Positions 11,447 through 22,796 of a stretch of 64,000 nt of DNA are shown here, one piece after another. The notes under the pieces are model-generated. The model saw nothing but the letters and a program-made list of their open reading frames with translations, ran no database searches and was not told the DNA's origin. The DNA comes from Porphyra umbilicalis (lineage: Eukaryota > Rhodophyta > Bangiophyceae > Bangiales > Bangiaceae): NCBI GenBank assembly GCA_002049455.2, contig KV918775.1, forward strand, positions 310,001 through 374,000. The letters run 5' to 3'. A program made the position numbers and the translations under genes. Positions within the stretch are counted from its first letter, which is position 1, and each line of letters begins with the position of its first letter.

Positions 11447-13198
11447 CCGTGATGCTCGCGCAGGGACCGTGGGCCGAGGTCCAAACCGCGATAAAACCGC
11501 AATCTGCCGGACTTTGATTGGCCCACAATCGCCCTCAGCTGGAGGTCTGTTGTCGACCATGCTTACAGCCCACAAGTGCGGACTCCTGTTCGTATCGCTG
11601 CCTATTTTTCTGTTCCTTCGTATTAATATTTTATTTTATTTCTGTTCTATTACTCTAGCTGGCGAAGACGATCAAGCTGCTGCTGCGCCAGCTCCTGCTC
11701 CCGCGTCGCCTGTGCCGGAGCGTCGCCGTTGCTGGCCGTCGACGAGGCAGCAGCGTCCGCGGGGAGGGCGGCGGCAGCGGGCGGACCCCGCCGATGTAAA
11801 CCCCCCCCCGCCCAGTGTGTCCAGACAACGGGAACGGGGGGGAAGGCGGGGAGGAAGGCGGGGGGGAAGGGGGGCAGCCGCCCGGAGCGTCGGCAAAGGA
11901 GGAGGCGGAGGGGGAGGGGGGGGGGGCGCCGACGCCGGTGCAGGAGACGCGATCACCGGTGGGGGGGGGGATAGGGGGGGCAGATACTGCCAGCTGTGCG
12001 ACTCAAAGCAGCGGCTACCTGAGAGGCAGCCAGCAGACCACCCACATCTGAGTACGGGACACGGGAAAAAGACGGATGCGACAACTACAACAAAGATGTC
12101 AGCAGCCACGAGCGATGTGAAAAAAGCCACAAAGCCCGCACGGCGACCAAGACCGAGCCGTACCCCCTCATCAAAAGCGCACGACAAGCATCCTCCGGTG
12201 TGCGTACCTGCCCGGCTCGTGAGCGGCCGTCTAAAGGCGCAGAGCGCAGGCGAGAGCTCCGACGTGGTGGCATGGCGGTCGGAATTGAAGGGGGAGGGTG
12301 CAGAGAACGCGGGAAAAGAACGCGTCCGCGTGGGGCAACTCGACGATGAAGGCAGTTGACGGGTGGTCGACGACGCTGGGGACAGCCAGGCGTCAAAGCC
12401 CACACAAAGGAACCCACCCGATCCTCCGACACGGCAGCGTCACCGGCTCTTACGTGCTCCATTGGCCGCCGTTCCAGGCCGTATGCGACTGTCGGCACCG
12501 CACGTCCCGTGCCGATCCCACCTTGCCTGGGCCCCGGCCAATCAGAGAGCGAGATTCCACAATTCCTGGCCACGCTGATGGGGCTTTCCGGGGGTAGGGG
12601 GCCTCTTTTTCCCCGTCCGCTATTACAAATATTTGGCCCCTGGTGGTGAAATTTTCGGGCTGCCAGAGCGCCCTCTGCTGCACACCGACGGAAGGGCACT
12701 TGACGCTGTCAGCGGCCGAACGATTGGATGAGATTGCGCAGTCAGCATATGCCGCACCAATGAGCATCGTTCATGAATTGTGACAGGCGACAGAATATCG
12801 GCCCGGCCCACACCTGCAAGGACCCGGCATCGGTCCACATGGCCCTCGGTTCGAGGGTGCCGGGTGTCAGCGAGCGCGCGCGCGCGCGCGCGGGCACCGC
12901 CTCCACTCCGACGTGACGCCTGCCCACGTCCGCCAGATCGCGGAGCGTCGTCCGCTTCGCCACGCCCGACCCCGACCGACTACCCCGGCGCCTACGCCGA
13001 CTGCCACCCCTACTCGGCATTGTTCAACAAGTACCACGCCCCACCCATGCATGTATTGAACTGTCACGCTTACCCCGCCGCACCATCCCCCCATGTTGTG
13101 CTACCTCTGACACCCCCCATCTCCACCCCCACGGTCTCCCCCACCCCCACCGTCTCTCCCTGCTCTTCTCGTCCGCGTGTGCCCCAACGGGGAACAAC
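11447..13198. other. Left non-coding part of the 22.4-kb element
   Basis: The stretch contains an AT-rich run near 11610-11660 that ends in a pyrimidine-rich TAG and looks like an intron end. It also holds a GC-rich low-complexity tract (11680-11990), the 103-bp inverted-repeat partner at 12400-12503, and a balanced-composition stretch before the ORF at 13199. No convincing gene was seen. A (GC)n run lies at about 12871-12891. Confidence 0.4.
12400..12503 (-). repeat. Dispersed repeat arm A (inverted copy of 23704-23806)
   Basis: This about 103-bp segment is the reverse complement of 23704-23806 with only a few substitutions. It includes the CTCCATTGG motif at one end of the palindromic unit described at 23738-23871. 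Confidence 0.93.
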
Positions 13199-16100
13199 AT
13201 GGAGCGGGACGCACACGGCCAACCGCTCCGGCGCCTCCTCATGTGTGACTTTCTTCAAAGCTTACCCGTCGTTGAGGACGACGCTGAGGACGCGTACCTC
13301 CCGCTAGGAGACTCGTCACACTCGCTGCTTGCCCAGGCGCGGAGCGCCTACACCGACTACGTTGCCAACCACGATGCGGGAGACGCCTCGGTTGGCGCAA
13401 CTCCCGGGGCCACGCACGACGACGGCTACGACGACGATGGCGGAGGGCCGCCTGCCAGTGCGCAAGACGCCAGCCACGCTGCACCGCGAAGTGCGGACGC
13501 CAACGGACCGGGAGCGGCACCGACGCCGGCTGCGCTCTCTAAAGCACAGCGAGCAAGCCGCCGTCGGGGGCTGAAGGCGGCGGCCTCGACTGCCGCTTCG
13601 AGCACCCGCACCAAGAAGCCCCGCCAGCCCACCAAGATGGAGCGGGCTTACTCCATGGAGCAGCTGGTCACGGTCTTCCTCTCGGAGCTCCGCGTGGCCG
13701 TAGGCCTCGTCGCGCGCATGGGCGGCGATGACGAGCTCGAGGGCGGGTGCGTCAACGACGCCAACGTCATTGGCTTTGTCGAGGCCTTCGACCCCATCTG
13801 CGTCTGGACGGCGCTGCTCAAAGGCAATGTCGCCGCCTTTTGCTCCTGCGGCGGCGACATGGGCAGCGGCTCGGCGGCCGCGGTGGACCACGCGCTTGAG
13901 CACGTCGAGATACAGTGGAAGCGCAAGAAGAGCTCCACTTGTCGCCACGCGGCGGCGCTTCTGGCGGCCTACCGCGTGATGTCGGCTGAGTTGGGCCTGC
14001 AAACGCCCGAGGCGCTGATACTCGCGATGCCGTCCTTGCGCGGCCCTGACCTGCCGGCCGACGGCAAGCCCGACGAGACGGTCGTCCACGACGTGGGCAA
14101 GGTCGGCAGGCGGATGAACATCCCGCTGTACGCCATCTGCTACGGCAGCATCTGGTCACCGGCCGTCGTCCGTCCGGGTGGCAACCGGTACAAGTTGGCC
14201 ACGTGGTGCCTCCTGTCCTGCCAAACCCAGCCTTGGGGGTGCCCGCATGCCAAGGCCGTCAACAAGTTCAACCGAGTCGAGGCGTCGGCGGCGTCGGAGG
14301 CGGCGGCGGCTGCTCAAGAGGCGTTGCGATTTGGACCCAGAGGTGTGCTGAACGAGATGGGCGACCCGCCCCCTGCCGAGCCCGCGGCAGCCGCCCCCGC
14401 TACTCCGCAAGTGCCGCCGCCACCTTCGCGCCCCCGTCGTGCACGCAATATGTTCCCGTGCACGAAGGAGGTGGCGTTGTGCGACGTGTACTGCAAGTTT
14501 GTGGACGCGGCGCGGGCGGCCAACAACCTGTACCGGTACGACTCGAGGCTTCATGTGGAGGAGAAGTGCATCGTGTGCCAAGAGCCGCGGGGCGACTCGC
14601 TGTCGTCCCAGAACGTTGCCCTTCTCTTCACCGTGAGGGGACGCATGCAGATCTTGGTCGGACAGTGGGCATGCGTCAATGGCCATGACGTCTTGTACGA
14701 CGGGGCGGGCGACGGCCTGTTTGCTGCAACCCAAGAGATTGTCTACGCGCGCATCTTCTTGGACCTGGTGCTGGAGCTGTGCGTTTTTGCGCGGTCGACT
14801 ATGGCGGCGGCATGCCAGTACCTGACGGGGCTTCTGAGGAACACGGCCGCCTATGGAGAGGGCGAGCCTGGCCAAGCCCGGCAGCTGCTGTCCGACGCGA
14901 CCGGAGAGTTCTCGGAAACGCTGGTTGTGCCGGCCGCGGCGTTCAAGTGCCACCACTGTGGCCGGGAGGAGTCGGCCGGCGGGCCGTTCAAGTGCATTGT
15001 GTGCGACGGTCAAATGCTGTCGGTGCTCCAAGCACACGTCAAGGAGATGGTTCGGCCGAGCGGCAGCGCGCCACGGGTCGACTTCTCCATACTTTTCGCG
15101 TGTGCGATCCGGACGTCATCGATGAGGGGGCTGGTGCGCCGCCGCGTCCGGGCCAAGCCGGAGGAGGGGGTTGACCTGACCATTGCCGAGTCCCGCGTGT
15201 GGCCCCAATTTGTGGCTGCCGCAGACGAGCCACCTCCCGCAGCCCCGCCACTACCCATGGCCGATGGGGTGATGCAGCGTGCGCCGATCGATGACGAGCG
15301 GGCGCTCAGGTGGTCTGCGGCCCAAGTCGTCGAACACTTTTTTGCGGTAGACGGGCGCGGCGATGCTGGAGCGCCAGCTGTGCAAGCAGCACCGGCCGCC
15401 GCGCTCGATCCCCCCCCGCATGCTGCCGCCAACGAGGACGATGCCGCTTCTGGGGACGATTACGATGACGAGGACCTGGTGAGCGGCCAATAGACCAGCG
15501 GCAGCGACGACGACGACAGCGGCACCAGCGACGACGAGATCTACCAAGCCGATGCGGACGCTGGCAGCGGGGATTCGGTCGGCAACGCCACCGACGACGG
15601 CGGCAGTGGGATGGAGCTCGAGGGCGGTGCGGTGCAAGTCGAGGATACCGGTGCGGCGGATATCAGCCCGAGTGTGGCGTTGTTGCCCTCCAACGGAGCC
15701 TCGGCGCTCGACGGCACCCAGCCACCTGCGCCGCGCTCCCTATCGTCGCCGACGTCTGCTGCAGGGTCGGGCTCTTCCTCGTACTCTTTATCACCGCCTC
15801 CAACGAGACGCCGTGGACGTCCGGCAGCTACCGCCCGCGCACGGCGCCCTACCCGAAGGTCAAGGCGTAGGTCAACCACCCGAGTTGGTAGCGAGGCGTG
15901 GCGGCTGGAGGAGGGAGAGATCGAGGAGGTGCCGGTTGGGGGAAACGCCAGCGAGGACTCAGTCGCCGTCGATCGGGCGAATCCGCTGTCCCCACTGACG
16001 TTGCGCGCCATCAAGGCGACTGCTGACGCCATTGTCGGGCCGTCCGATGGCGTCGCTACCGTGCTGGTCAAGATCGGTCCCATCCCGCTGCAGCTAGAGG

Positions 16101-16675
16101 ACTTCCTGCTCACGCTGCCGAACCAGTGGTTTAATGACGAGCTCGTCAACGCGTACGTCGAGTTGCTCCGCGTCCGCCAGATCAAGTTTGCGTCCTCCGT
16201 ACGTCGTAAGCCGCACTATATCTTTTTTAACTCGTTCTTCTTCGACAAGCTCACCGAGAAAGGCAGCTTCAACTACGACGCGGTGCGGCGCTGGACGAGA
16301 AAAGAGGTCGTGCTCAAGGCCCGCAAGATCTTCATCCCTATCAACGTCACAGATGCGCACTGGTTTTTGGCGGTGGTCGTCCCGGCGGCGGGGCGCGTCG
16401 AGCTCTACGACTCCATCGGCCGGGCGCAGGAGCACATGGGCAAGAACCTTGCGCGGTGGGCCAAGAAGGAGGCCTCCTCCCACGGCTTGCCCAAGAAAGA
16501 TTGGAGCGTCGTCACGATGCCTTGCCGCGTACAAGAAAACAATGACGATTGCGGCGTCTTCACATGCCGGCACATGGAGCTCATGTCCAAGGGCGAGGCG
16601 GTCGTCAGTTGGGGCGGGAGCTCGTCGTACCATCGCCGCCGGATAGCAGCCGAGTTGCTGTCCGGTTCCCTATAA
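13199..16675 (+). pseudogene. KDZ-transposon accessory protein: SWIM zinc finger, CxC cysteine clusters and C-terminal Ulp1 protease (one in-frame TAG)
   Basis: A single frame of 1159 codons is interrupted only by TAG at 15491-15493. Residues about 214-250 form a SWIM-type finger (CSCGG followed about 30 residues on by CRH). Further Cys pairs near residues 456-460 (CIVC) and 584-605 (CHHCG and CIVC) match the CxC clusters of proteins that accompany KDZ transposases. After an acidic Asp/Ser/Gly linker comes a Ulp1/SENP (peptidase C48) domain, residues about 970-1155. It has WFNDELVNAY, catalytic His in DAHWFLAVV, Asp in YDSIG, and the Gln plus Cys in VQENNDDCGVF. All catalytic residues are present. 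Ulp1 enzymes remove SUMO-like tags. The TAG lies in the acidic linker, so the two halves may have been one polyprotein or are now two genes. An internal ATG at 15611 could start the protease alone. Confidence 0.85.
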
Positions 16676-19058
16676 AGCTGTTGCATGTTTCCTCTCTTTG
16701 TCATTGTGCCGTTGTCTTATCGTAATGAACACGACTCCACACTCATTTTTTGTTTGTTTCCTACCGCAACGGCCGCCAGCCGGATGAGCGCCATCAAATG
16801 ACCTTCTCGACGGTGGCATCGATCAAGAAGTAGACGAGTGCAACAGTTGGGCACGCAGCAACGAGACAAAAGCAATCTTAGAAGCCTCTCGTCCCGCCAT
16901 CAGCTCGTCGACGTGGTCTCTATCAGCTCGTCGACGTCGTCGCCATCGGCCACCTCCCGTCCGCAGGCGGCAACCGCCCCGTTGGCGGCAATTGGCTTGG
17001 TACGAACAGCGGCGGTGGCGGGAGCCGCCTCTTCCGTCACCACCACCGCCGCCTCTTCCCCACCGCCTCCGCTGTGCCGGCCGACTGGACGCCGGCACGC
17101 GCGGCAGAAGAGACGAGCATGTTGTCGTTGGCCGCCTCCGTCTCTCGGTGGCCACCGTCACATTGGCGCCGGTTGGCTCCGCGCCGACGGCGGCTGTGGT
17201 GGGTGCCGCCTCGTCCGTCGCCACCACCGCCGCCGCGTCGCCACCGCCTCCGCCGCGTCGGAAGATTGCACTTGGGCGGACGCGGCAGAGGCGATCAGCT
17301 TGTTTCCGTCGGACGCCTCCGACGTGCTTGTGCCACCGCTCCATCAGCGTCGGTCGGCTCCGCGCGGACGGCGGCGGTGGCGGGTGCCGCCTGGTCCGTC
17401 GCCACGCTGACCGCTACATCCGCGGCCGTCCCTGCTGCCACGCCCGCCGGCTCCGCGTCGGTCCCTAAAGAAGACGAGACGGGCATGTAGCATCCCGCCC
17501 CGGCGTCCGACTCGACCACCACCGCCGTGGCGGCGCCGGTTGGTGGGACGGCGGTGGCGGCGGCGGCAGCCTCCGCCACGTCCGGCGTCCCTGCACCGCC
17601 ACTTCGGAGAATCGCGCGTCTGTGGTTGCCGCAGACACGAAAAGCCACTGGCCGTTAGTCGCCTAGGCCACCAGCGCGAAAACGGCGGCGAGCATGCCGC
17701 CAACGGCGGGGGCGGCAGGTCACGGCCAGGTCCGCCTCAGCTACGATCCCCGCGTCGGCCGGCGGCACGCCAGAGGTCGCGGCACACGACAGCGGCACGC
17801 TGTGGCCGGCCGCGTCCATCTTGTTGGTGGCCTCCTCCATGTCGACGGCAGTCGAATTGACGCCGATGGCGGCGGCGTTGGCAGCCGCCACATCCATAGC
17901 CGCCACCGCCGTCGCGTCGGCCGACCGCTCGTCGGCGCTCGCGGCAGTCGCGACCAGCATCTCGCTTTTCGCCATCTGCCCCGTGTTGGGCGCCACTCCC
18001 CCGTCGGCGACGGTTGGCCAGCCGCCACTTTTGTCGGTGTCTCCTGCCAGCTCTTTGAGCAGCACTTGCGCAGCCCCTTTCCGGGAGTCGACGTGTCACG
18101 GCATGGGAGCCCATGATCACTCGTCTCTCGCAATGCCCGCCATTTTGCAGAGAAATCGGCGAGTCTCGGTCAGATATGCAGAGTTAGTAGTTGATATTCT
18201 CTGCAGTATTATAAGTCGCTCGCAGACCACTCCAGTTCATCAGAACTCTCGTACTTCTCTGCGGCCACTGAGATCTCCAGGGGAGCTCACATGATTCGTG
18301 CTTTTCGCCGTCGCAACCGCCACCATATGCAAAGGACAGTCGACAGCAGCCATAGCGTGGGGTGGAGAGGACCCCGTTCACAGTCTTCAGACGGGTTGCC
18401 TGTGGACCCTGCTGCGAGGCCGTGTCCTTTGCAGCAACTGGGCTCGTGGTGTCCTTTCGCAACTGCACGCTGCCCAGTGCTTCCAGTGGTCCGATTTGGA
18501 GATCCGTGCCGTGCGACCCCGATCTCACACCAGTGTCGGACAACGGAGCGATCCTGGAGCGTGAAAAATCTTGGGTGGACGCAGCCTGTAAGCGACTGCA
18601 CTCCCATGATGCTTGGATCGTGCAGGCGTGGAGCCCCCGATCAGCCTGCAGACGGTGCGCAGACGCACCTGTCTCGGAGGCTTCTCCCGCGACCACTGCC
18701 ATCACGCTCCCGGCACCTGTCCTGGGCGCTTCACTCCATTCCCCCGCAAAGTCTGCCAAGCGGGGTCCCAGCGGACACCCATATGGGGGCATGGCAACGG
18801 CTCTCTCGCGGACCGGTTTCACTAGAGAGGTACCCTGCTGGTTACTGTGCACCAGTGGCGTGCTCTGGCGTCTCGCTCGTGCCTCTGCCCCCCCCCCCGC
18901 GGCCTCTGCCAGGAGGTCTGGCTGCCCACCCTCTCCGCATAGATGGTGGCGGCCACTGCCGCGACGATGGTCTGGCGTCCCCTGGACGGCCGGCTGCCGT
19001 AGCAGCGCCCTCACCCCTGCCCCCGTGAGCGCCGAGCCGACCTACCCCGACACGGACA
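16676..19058. other. Degenerate Ala/Thr/Pro-rich coding-like repeats, multiple frames
   Basis: The region is built of diverged repeat units rich in Ala, Thr and Ser on one strand or the other, for example around 16950-17480 and 17740-18060. Frames shift often and stops interrupt them. The units resemble the better-preserved 162-bp repeats at 19059-19740, which suggests a decayed long repeat protein. The stretch 18100-18300 is AT-richer without a gene. I see no functional ORF. Confidence 0.4.
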
Positions 19059-19740
19059 AGCAAGTCACCGTCGGGACGAGGGAGGCGGGTGACGGCAGCC
19101 TGCAGCTGGCTGACGCGTCGGCGGCGCTCAAGACGGCCGCAGCGGCGACCGCCAACACCGCCGTCGGCGCCACGTTGACCGACGCCGACGAGGTGGGCGC
19201 CAGAAAGACCGGGAAGGCGGGCGACGGCGGCCTGTCTGTCGCCTCTGCTGCGGTGGTTGACGCGCAGCTGGCCGTCGCGTCGGCGGGGTTAAGTACGGCC
19301 GCTGCGGCGACCTCCACGGCCGCCGTCGGCACCACGTCGACTGACGCCGACGGGGTGGACGCCGGAAAGACCGGGAAGGCGGGCGACGGCGGCCTGTCTG
19401 TCGCCTCTGCTGCGGTGGTTGACGCGCAGCTGGCCGTCGCGTCGGCGGGGTTGAGTACGGCCGCTGCGGCGACCTTCACGGCCGCCTTCGGCACCACGTC
19501 GACCGACGCCGACGAGGTGGACGCCGGAAAGACCGAGGAGGCGGGCCGCGGCAGCGTGTCGGTCTCCTCTGCAGCGGCGGTTGAGTCGCAGCTGGCCGAC
19601 GCGTCGGCGAGGTTGAGCAGGGCCGCTGTGGCGACCGCCACCGCCGCCATCGGCACCACGTCGACCGACGCCGACGAGGTGGACGCCGGCAAGACCTGAG
19701 AGGCGGGCCGCGGCAGCCTGCCGGTCGCCTCTGCCACACA
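19059..19740 (+). repeat. 162-bp (54-residue) tandem coding repeats
   Basis: Units beginning near 19221, 19383, 19545 and 19707 repeat every 162 bases, after a shorter first unit at about 19089. Each encodes a VASAAVVDAQLAVASAG-type segment followed by a TDADEVDAGKT segment. The frame is kept through the units until a TGA at 19697-19699. More diverged units follow to about 20400. The encoded Ala/Asp/Thr-rich repeats are probably extended or disordered. No function is recognised. Confidence 0.9.
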
Positions 19741-20418
19741 GTGCCGGTCGCCTCTGCCACTGCGGTCGACGTGCAGCCGGCCGACGCGTCGTCGGGGTTA
19801 AGGACGGCCGCTGCGGCGACCGCCACCGCCGCCGTCGGCGCCACGCCCACGGACGCCCAAGAGTTTGAACGCGTCAAGACCGGGGAGGAGGGCAGCGGCA
19901 GCCTGCTTGTGGCCTCTCCCTCGCCAGCCGACTCGCAGCCGGTCGACGTGCTGCCGACCTGCGCGGCGGTAGGGTGGGTGACGCACGTGGCTTCGGCCTC
20001 GGCCCCCACTGACGGTGCCGAGCCGACCGCCGCCGACGAGACGGTGGCCGCCAACAAAGGCTAGGCGGCCAACGGCAACCTGCCGATCTCGTAGGCCGCG
20101 CCGGCCGTCGTGCAGCCAGCCGAATTGGTGGTGGGGGTTGGGATGGATGTGGCGGCGACCACCGTTGCCGCCGTCTTGGCCGAGCCATCCGCCGCGGAGC
20201 AGGCGGTGGCCACCAACCAAGAGACGGCGGGCGGTACCCAAGTGCTGGTCCCGCGCGCCGCGCCCGCCGACGTGGAGCCGGCCGACGCTACAGGTGTGTT
20301 AGCGACGGAAGAGGCGGCAACTGCCGACGCCGCTATCGTCGCCAAGCGGACGGACGCCTATTTGGCGGTGGACGCCATCGACCGACAGGCGGCGTCGGGG
20401 AAGCTTCCAGTATTTTGA
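19741..20418 (+). pseudogene. Diverged continuation of the repeat ORF with in-frame stops
   Basis: Ala/Asp/Thr-rich repeat coding continues with stops at 20062 (TAG), about 20092 (TAG) and 20416 (TGA). Comparison between units suggests that the TAG at 20062 sits where other copies have Glu. A 19-base segment (TGCCGGTCGCCTCTGCCAC) is duplicated at about 19719 and 19741. No function is recognised. Confidence 0.5.
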
Positions 20419-20528
20419 GGCACCCCCGGCAACGCGCAGCCGGTCAACGCGTTGCTGTGGGCGGGAAGTGACGACCCCCGCGTCACCTTTGGCCCCAAGC
20501 TGACCGTCACCGACGAGCCGCAGGGGTT

Positions 20529-21356
20529 GTGCTTGTCGGGCGAGTCATGGCGGAGCCCGTGCCCCTCGATGGTACGGGTGGCGATGATGGCGCGGCGCCG
20601 GCATCGAGCGGCTTTACTTTCTCTACCATAGCGTCGGTCTTTCCGCCCACAGACGATGCTGACCTGCAGCTTGACCGGTGGCGCAAGGTTCGCGTCTTCG
20701 TGTCGGCATTCTTGGCGGAGCCGGCTCTCAATGTGTTCAACGGTTGCGACATGCTTGACGTGGAGGTCTTGGCGCGGGCCCTCATCGCTGGGGTACCCAG
20801 TGAGTTTTGGCTCGACTACCTGGATTGTGTCCAGGGCGTCGTCTTCGTGTGGCAGTTCCTGTTGCTGATGAGCGACCAAATGGACGCGTCGCCGGCGCTG
20901 AGCCGCGCTGTTGGCGAGCTCCTGTTCTTTGCATGCCACACGGACGCGTAGGCGCTGGTACTTTGGGAGGCCAAGGCAGGCGAGGATGCCAAGGCGTTCA
21001 AGCAGGAGTGGGCGGAAGCGTCCGTCGAGAAGCACGAGGCGTGACTGATGAGCCAGGGCGTCCGCGACGCGGACACGCACGTTGTCGCCGTCGGGCCGAG
21101 CACCGTCCGCATCATCGAGCAATCCAACGAGCTGCGCTCCGGTCAGGTCTGGCCTGGCCGCAAGGCGGTTCGCGTCTTCCTAGAGGACTACACCGCCGAG
21201 CGGCAACGGAAGAAGGCGGCTGACAAGCGGGTGGCTGACCAGGCAGGCGGCAAGAAGGGCGGCAAGAGGGGCGGCAAGGGCGGGGACAAGGCCGGCAAGA
21301 AGAAGGAGCGCAAGGCGTGGGATGAGGATGACCAGGGCCTGAGGTGGATAAAGTAG
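20529..21356 (+). pseudogene. Unknown KDZ-element ORF with Lys/Gly-rich basic tail (two in-frame stops)
   Basis: One frame with host-like codon use runs from 20529 to 21356, interrupted by TAG at 20949-20951 and TGA at 21042-21044. The first about 140 residues look globular and amphipathic (WRKVRVFVSAFLAEPALNVF and nearby). The last about 45 residues are a KGGKRGGKGGDKAGKKK-type basic tail likely to bind nucleic acid. The family is not recognised. Composition says it is a formerly coding gene of the element. It could be an N-terminal module of the transposase whose C-terminus is at 22083, but nothing shows that directly. Confidence 0.5.
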
Positions 21357-22082
21357 AGCCAGACATATCCGCACATTTTACTCGAAATAATCCATAATCC
21401 ATGCCGCAGCCGCGTATCCATATCGTACTCTATTCATTTACCGCCGGATAAAGTGAGCCTGAATGACTCTCCAAATGCCGGATATAATATAATCTGAATC
21501 GAATTTCCACCTCGCCTGATCCGGCTCACATATTCTGCGCCGCAGTGCTGCCGCGTGGGGATGCCTCCCCACCCTGTTCAACCGCCATCATCTGGCAGTG
21601 CCAAGCGGCGATCTTGGCGGAAAATTCCCGAACGGTTCTGTCCCGTGTCTGAAACCGCCTGCCTTGTTGTCACCGGCCCGCGCGAGAATCCGAACGGGCA
21701 CCCCCGGGTGAGCACACGAGAGTTCCAACGATCACTACTGACGAGGACCGCTGCACCACCCAAATCAATTCCAACAACCAAATGATACTTGACGGCGGTT
21801 CATCGCAACAAACGCTTGTGAAGAGACACGCGTATTCAAAGCACATGTAAGACTGTACCTGGAGAGATGTCTCCTCTCATTTCATTTCGTTTCAATTTGA
21901 GTCTTCTTCCAGATCCATCATCCAAGAAAATATATTCAATCTGTCTATCCTAACTATATCCAAAATCGTACTAATTGAATATCCGACTATAATATTGATC
22001 CTGACTCTGTCCGCCCTAGCAAGATCTGATTTTGGATATTTGACCTCGTCAAATACTCAATCCAGAGTGCATGTGAGGGTAT
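21357..22082. other. AT-rich non-coding block
   Basis: Composition drops abruptly after the stop at 21354-21356. A GGATAAAGT motif followed by GAGCC occurs at about 21347 and 21449. The rest is AT-rich without a frame or clear repeat. It may be a secondary insertion that removed the catalytic part of the KDZ transposase found downstream. Confidence 0.4.
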
Positions 22083-22796
22083 GTGGAATATATCCTAATG
22101 CAACCAAAAGTGCCTGATTCCAAAGCCCCTGAGGATGACTGCCGTCACCACTTCCCTGATAACGTCTTGCGGGCGCCCGGGGTTCTCACGTTTATGTGCG
22201 GATGTGGATACATTGTCGGCTTCGAGCTACTGCGGGAGACCGAGAGCCCAGCTCACGTCGTGTCATCGTTGGCGCAACGGTTTGTAAAGCTCCCTCGATT
22301 CGTTTATTTTGACACCGCTTGTCAAGCACAGCGCAACGCGCTTCGCCGTGTGCCGTGGCTTCTCCACCAGTCCCTGACGGCCTGGTTTGTCGACCGTTTT
22401 CACCGCGACGGCCACAACTGCTCGCCGGTGTTCAACGCCGACCAGTACCCGGTGCTCTCTCAGGGGCACGACACGTCGGGTGCCGAGAGGCAACACTCCA
22501 TCAAGAAGAAGTATAAGAACGCCCTCACATACATGACGCAGCGGCGTTTCATCGTTCGCTCACGTTATATCGCGGCCCACAACAACATCCGCTTGTCGCA
22601 GAGGCGGCAAGCCCGCAAGCTGAACGCCGCCGGCCGTCTCCCGGGCGAGGCCAAGACGTCCAAGGAGATCCAACATCACCCAGTCGAAACGTATTTCCAC
22701 TGGAATATCGTGGAGCACTGTGAGCGTGAAGGGTGCAACTGCCGTGCGGGCGAGATAGGGCAGGGTGAGGCGTTTGGGCTCGAAACTAAGTTGTAG
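22083..22796 (+). pseudogene. KDZ transposase, C-terminal fragment
   Basis: The frame encodes the diagnostic C-terminal part of Kyakuja-Dileera-Zisupton transposases. It has FVYFDTACQAQRNALRRVPW (an invariant Asp/Ala/Cys segment), AWFVDRFHRDGHNCSP (the VDRFH..H..C motif), a GAERQH segment in place of the usual (N/S)xEQxN, and an ALTYMTQ segment. The upstream catalytic two-thirds are missing, replaced by AT-rich DNA, so this copy should not be active. A Cys-rich motif (CEREGCNCR) sits near the end. The ATG at 22083 is simply the first in frame. Its placement inside the TIR-bounded segment assigns that element to the KDZ group. Confidence 0.85.

Noticed and set aside
11600..11760. Possible further Plavaka exon after an intron-like TAG at about 11660
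   Set aside because: An acceptor-like site and a short helical frame exist, but the downstream transposase half at 33837 joins exactly to 11412, so an extra exon here is not needed.
11672..12403. Minus-strand ORF near the left end of the 22.4-kb element
   Set aside because: Half of it is a poly-Pro tract from GC-rich low complexity and the rest has no motif.
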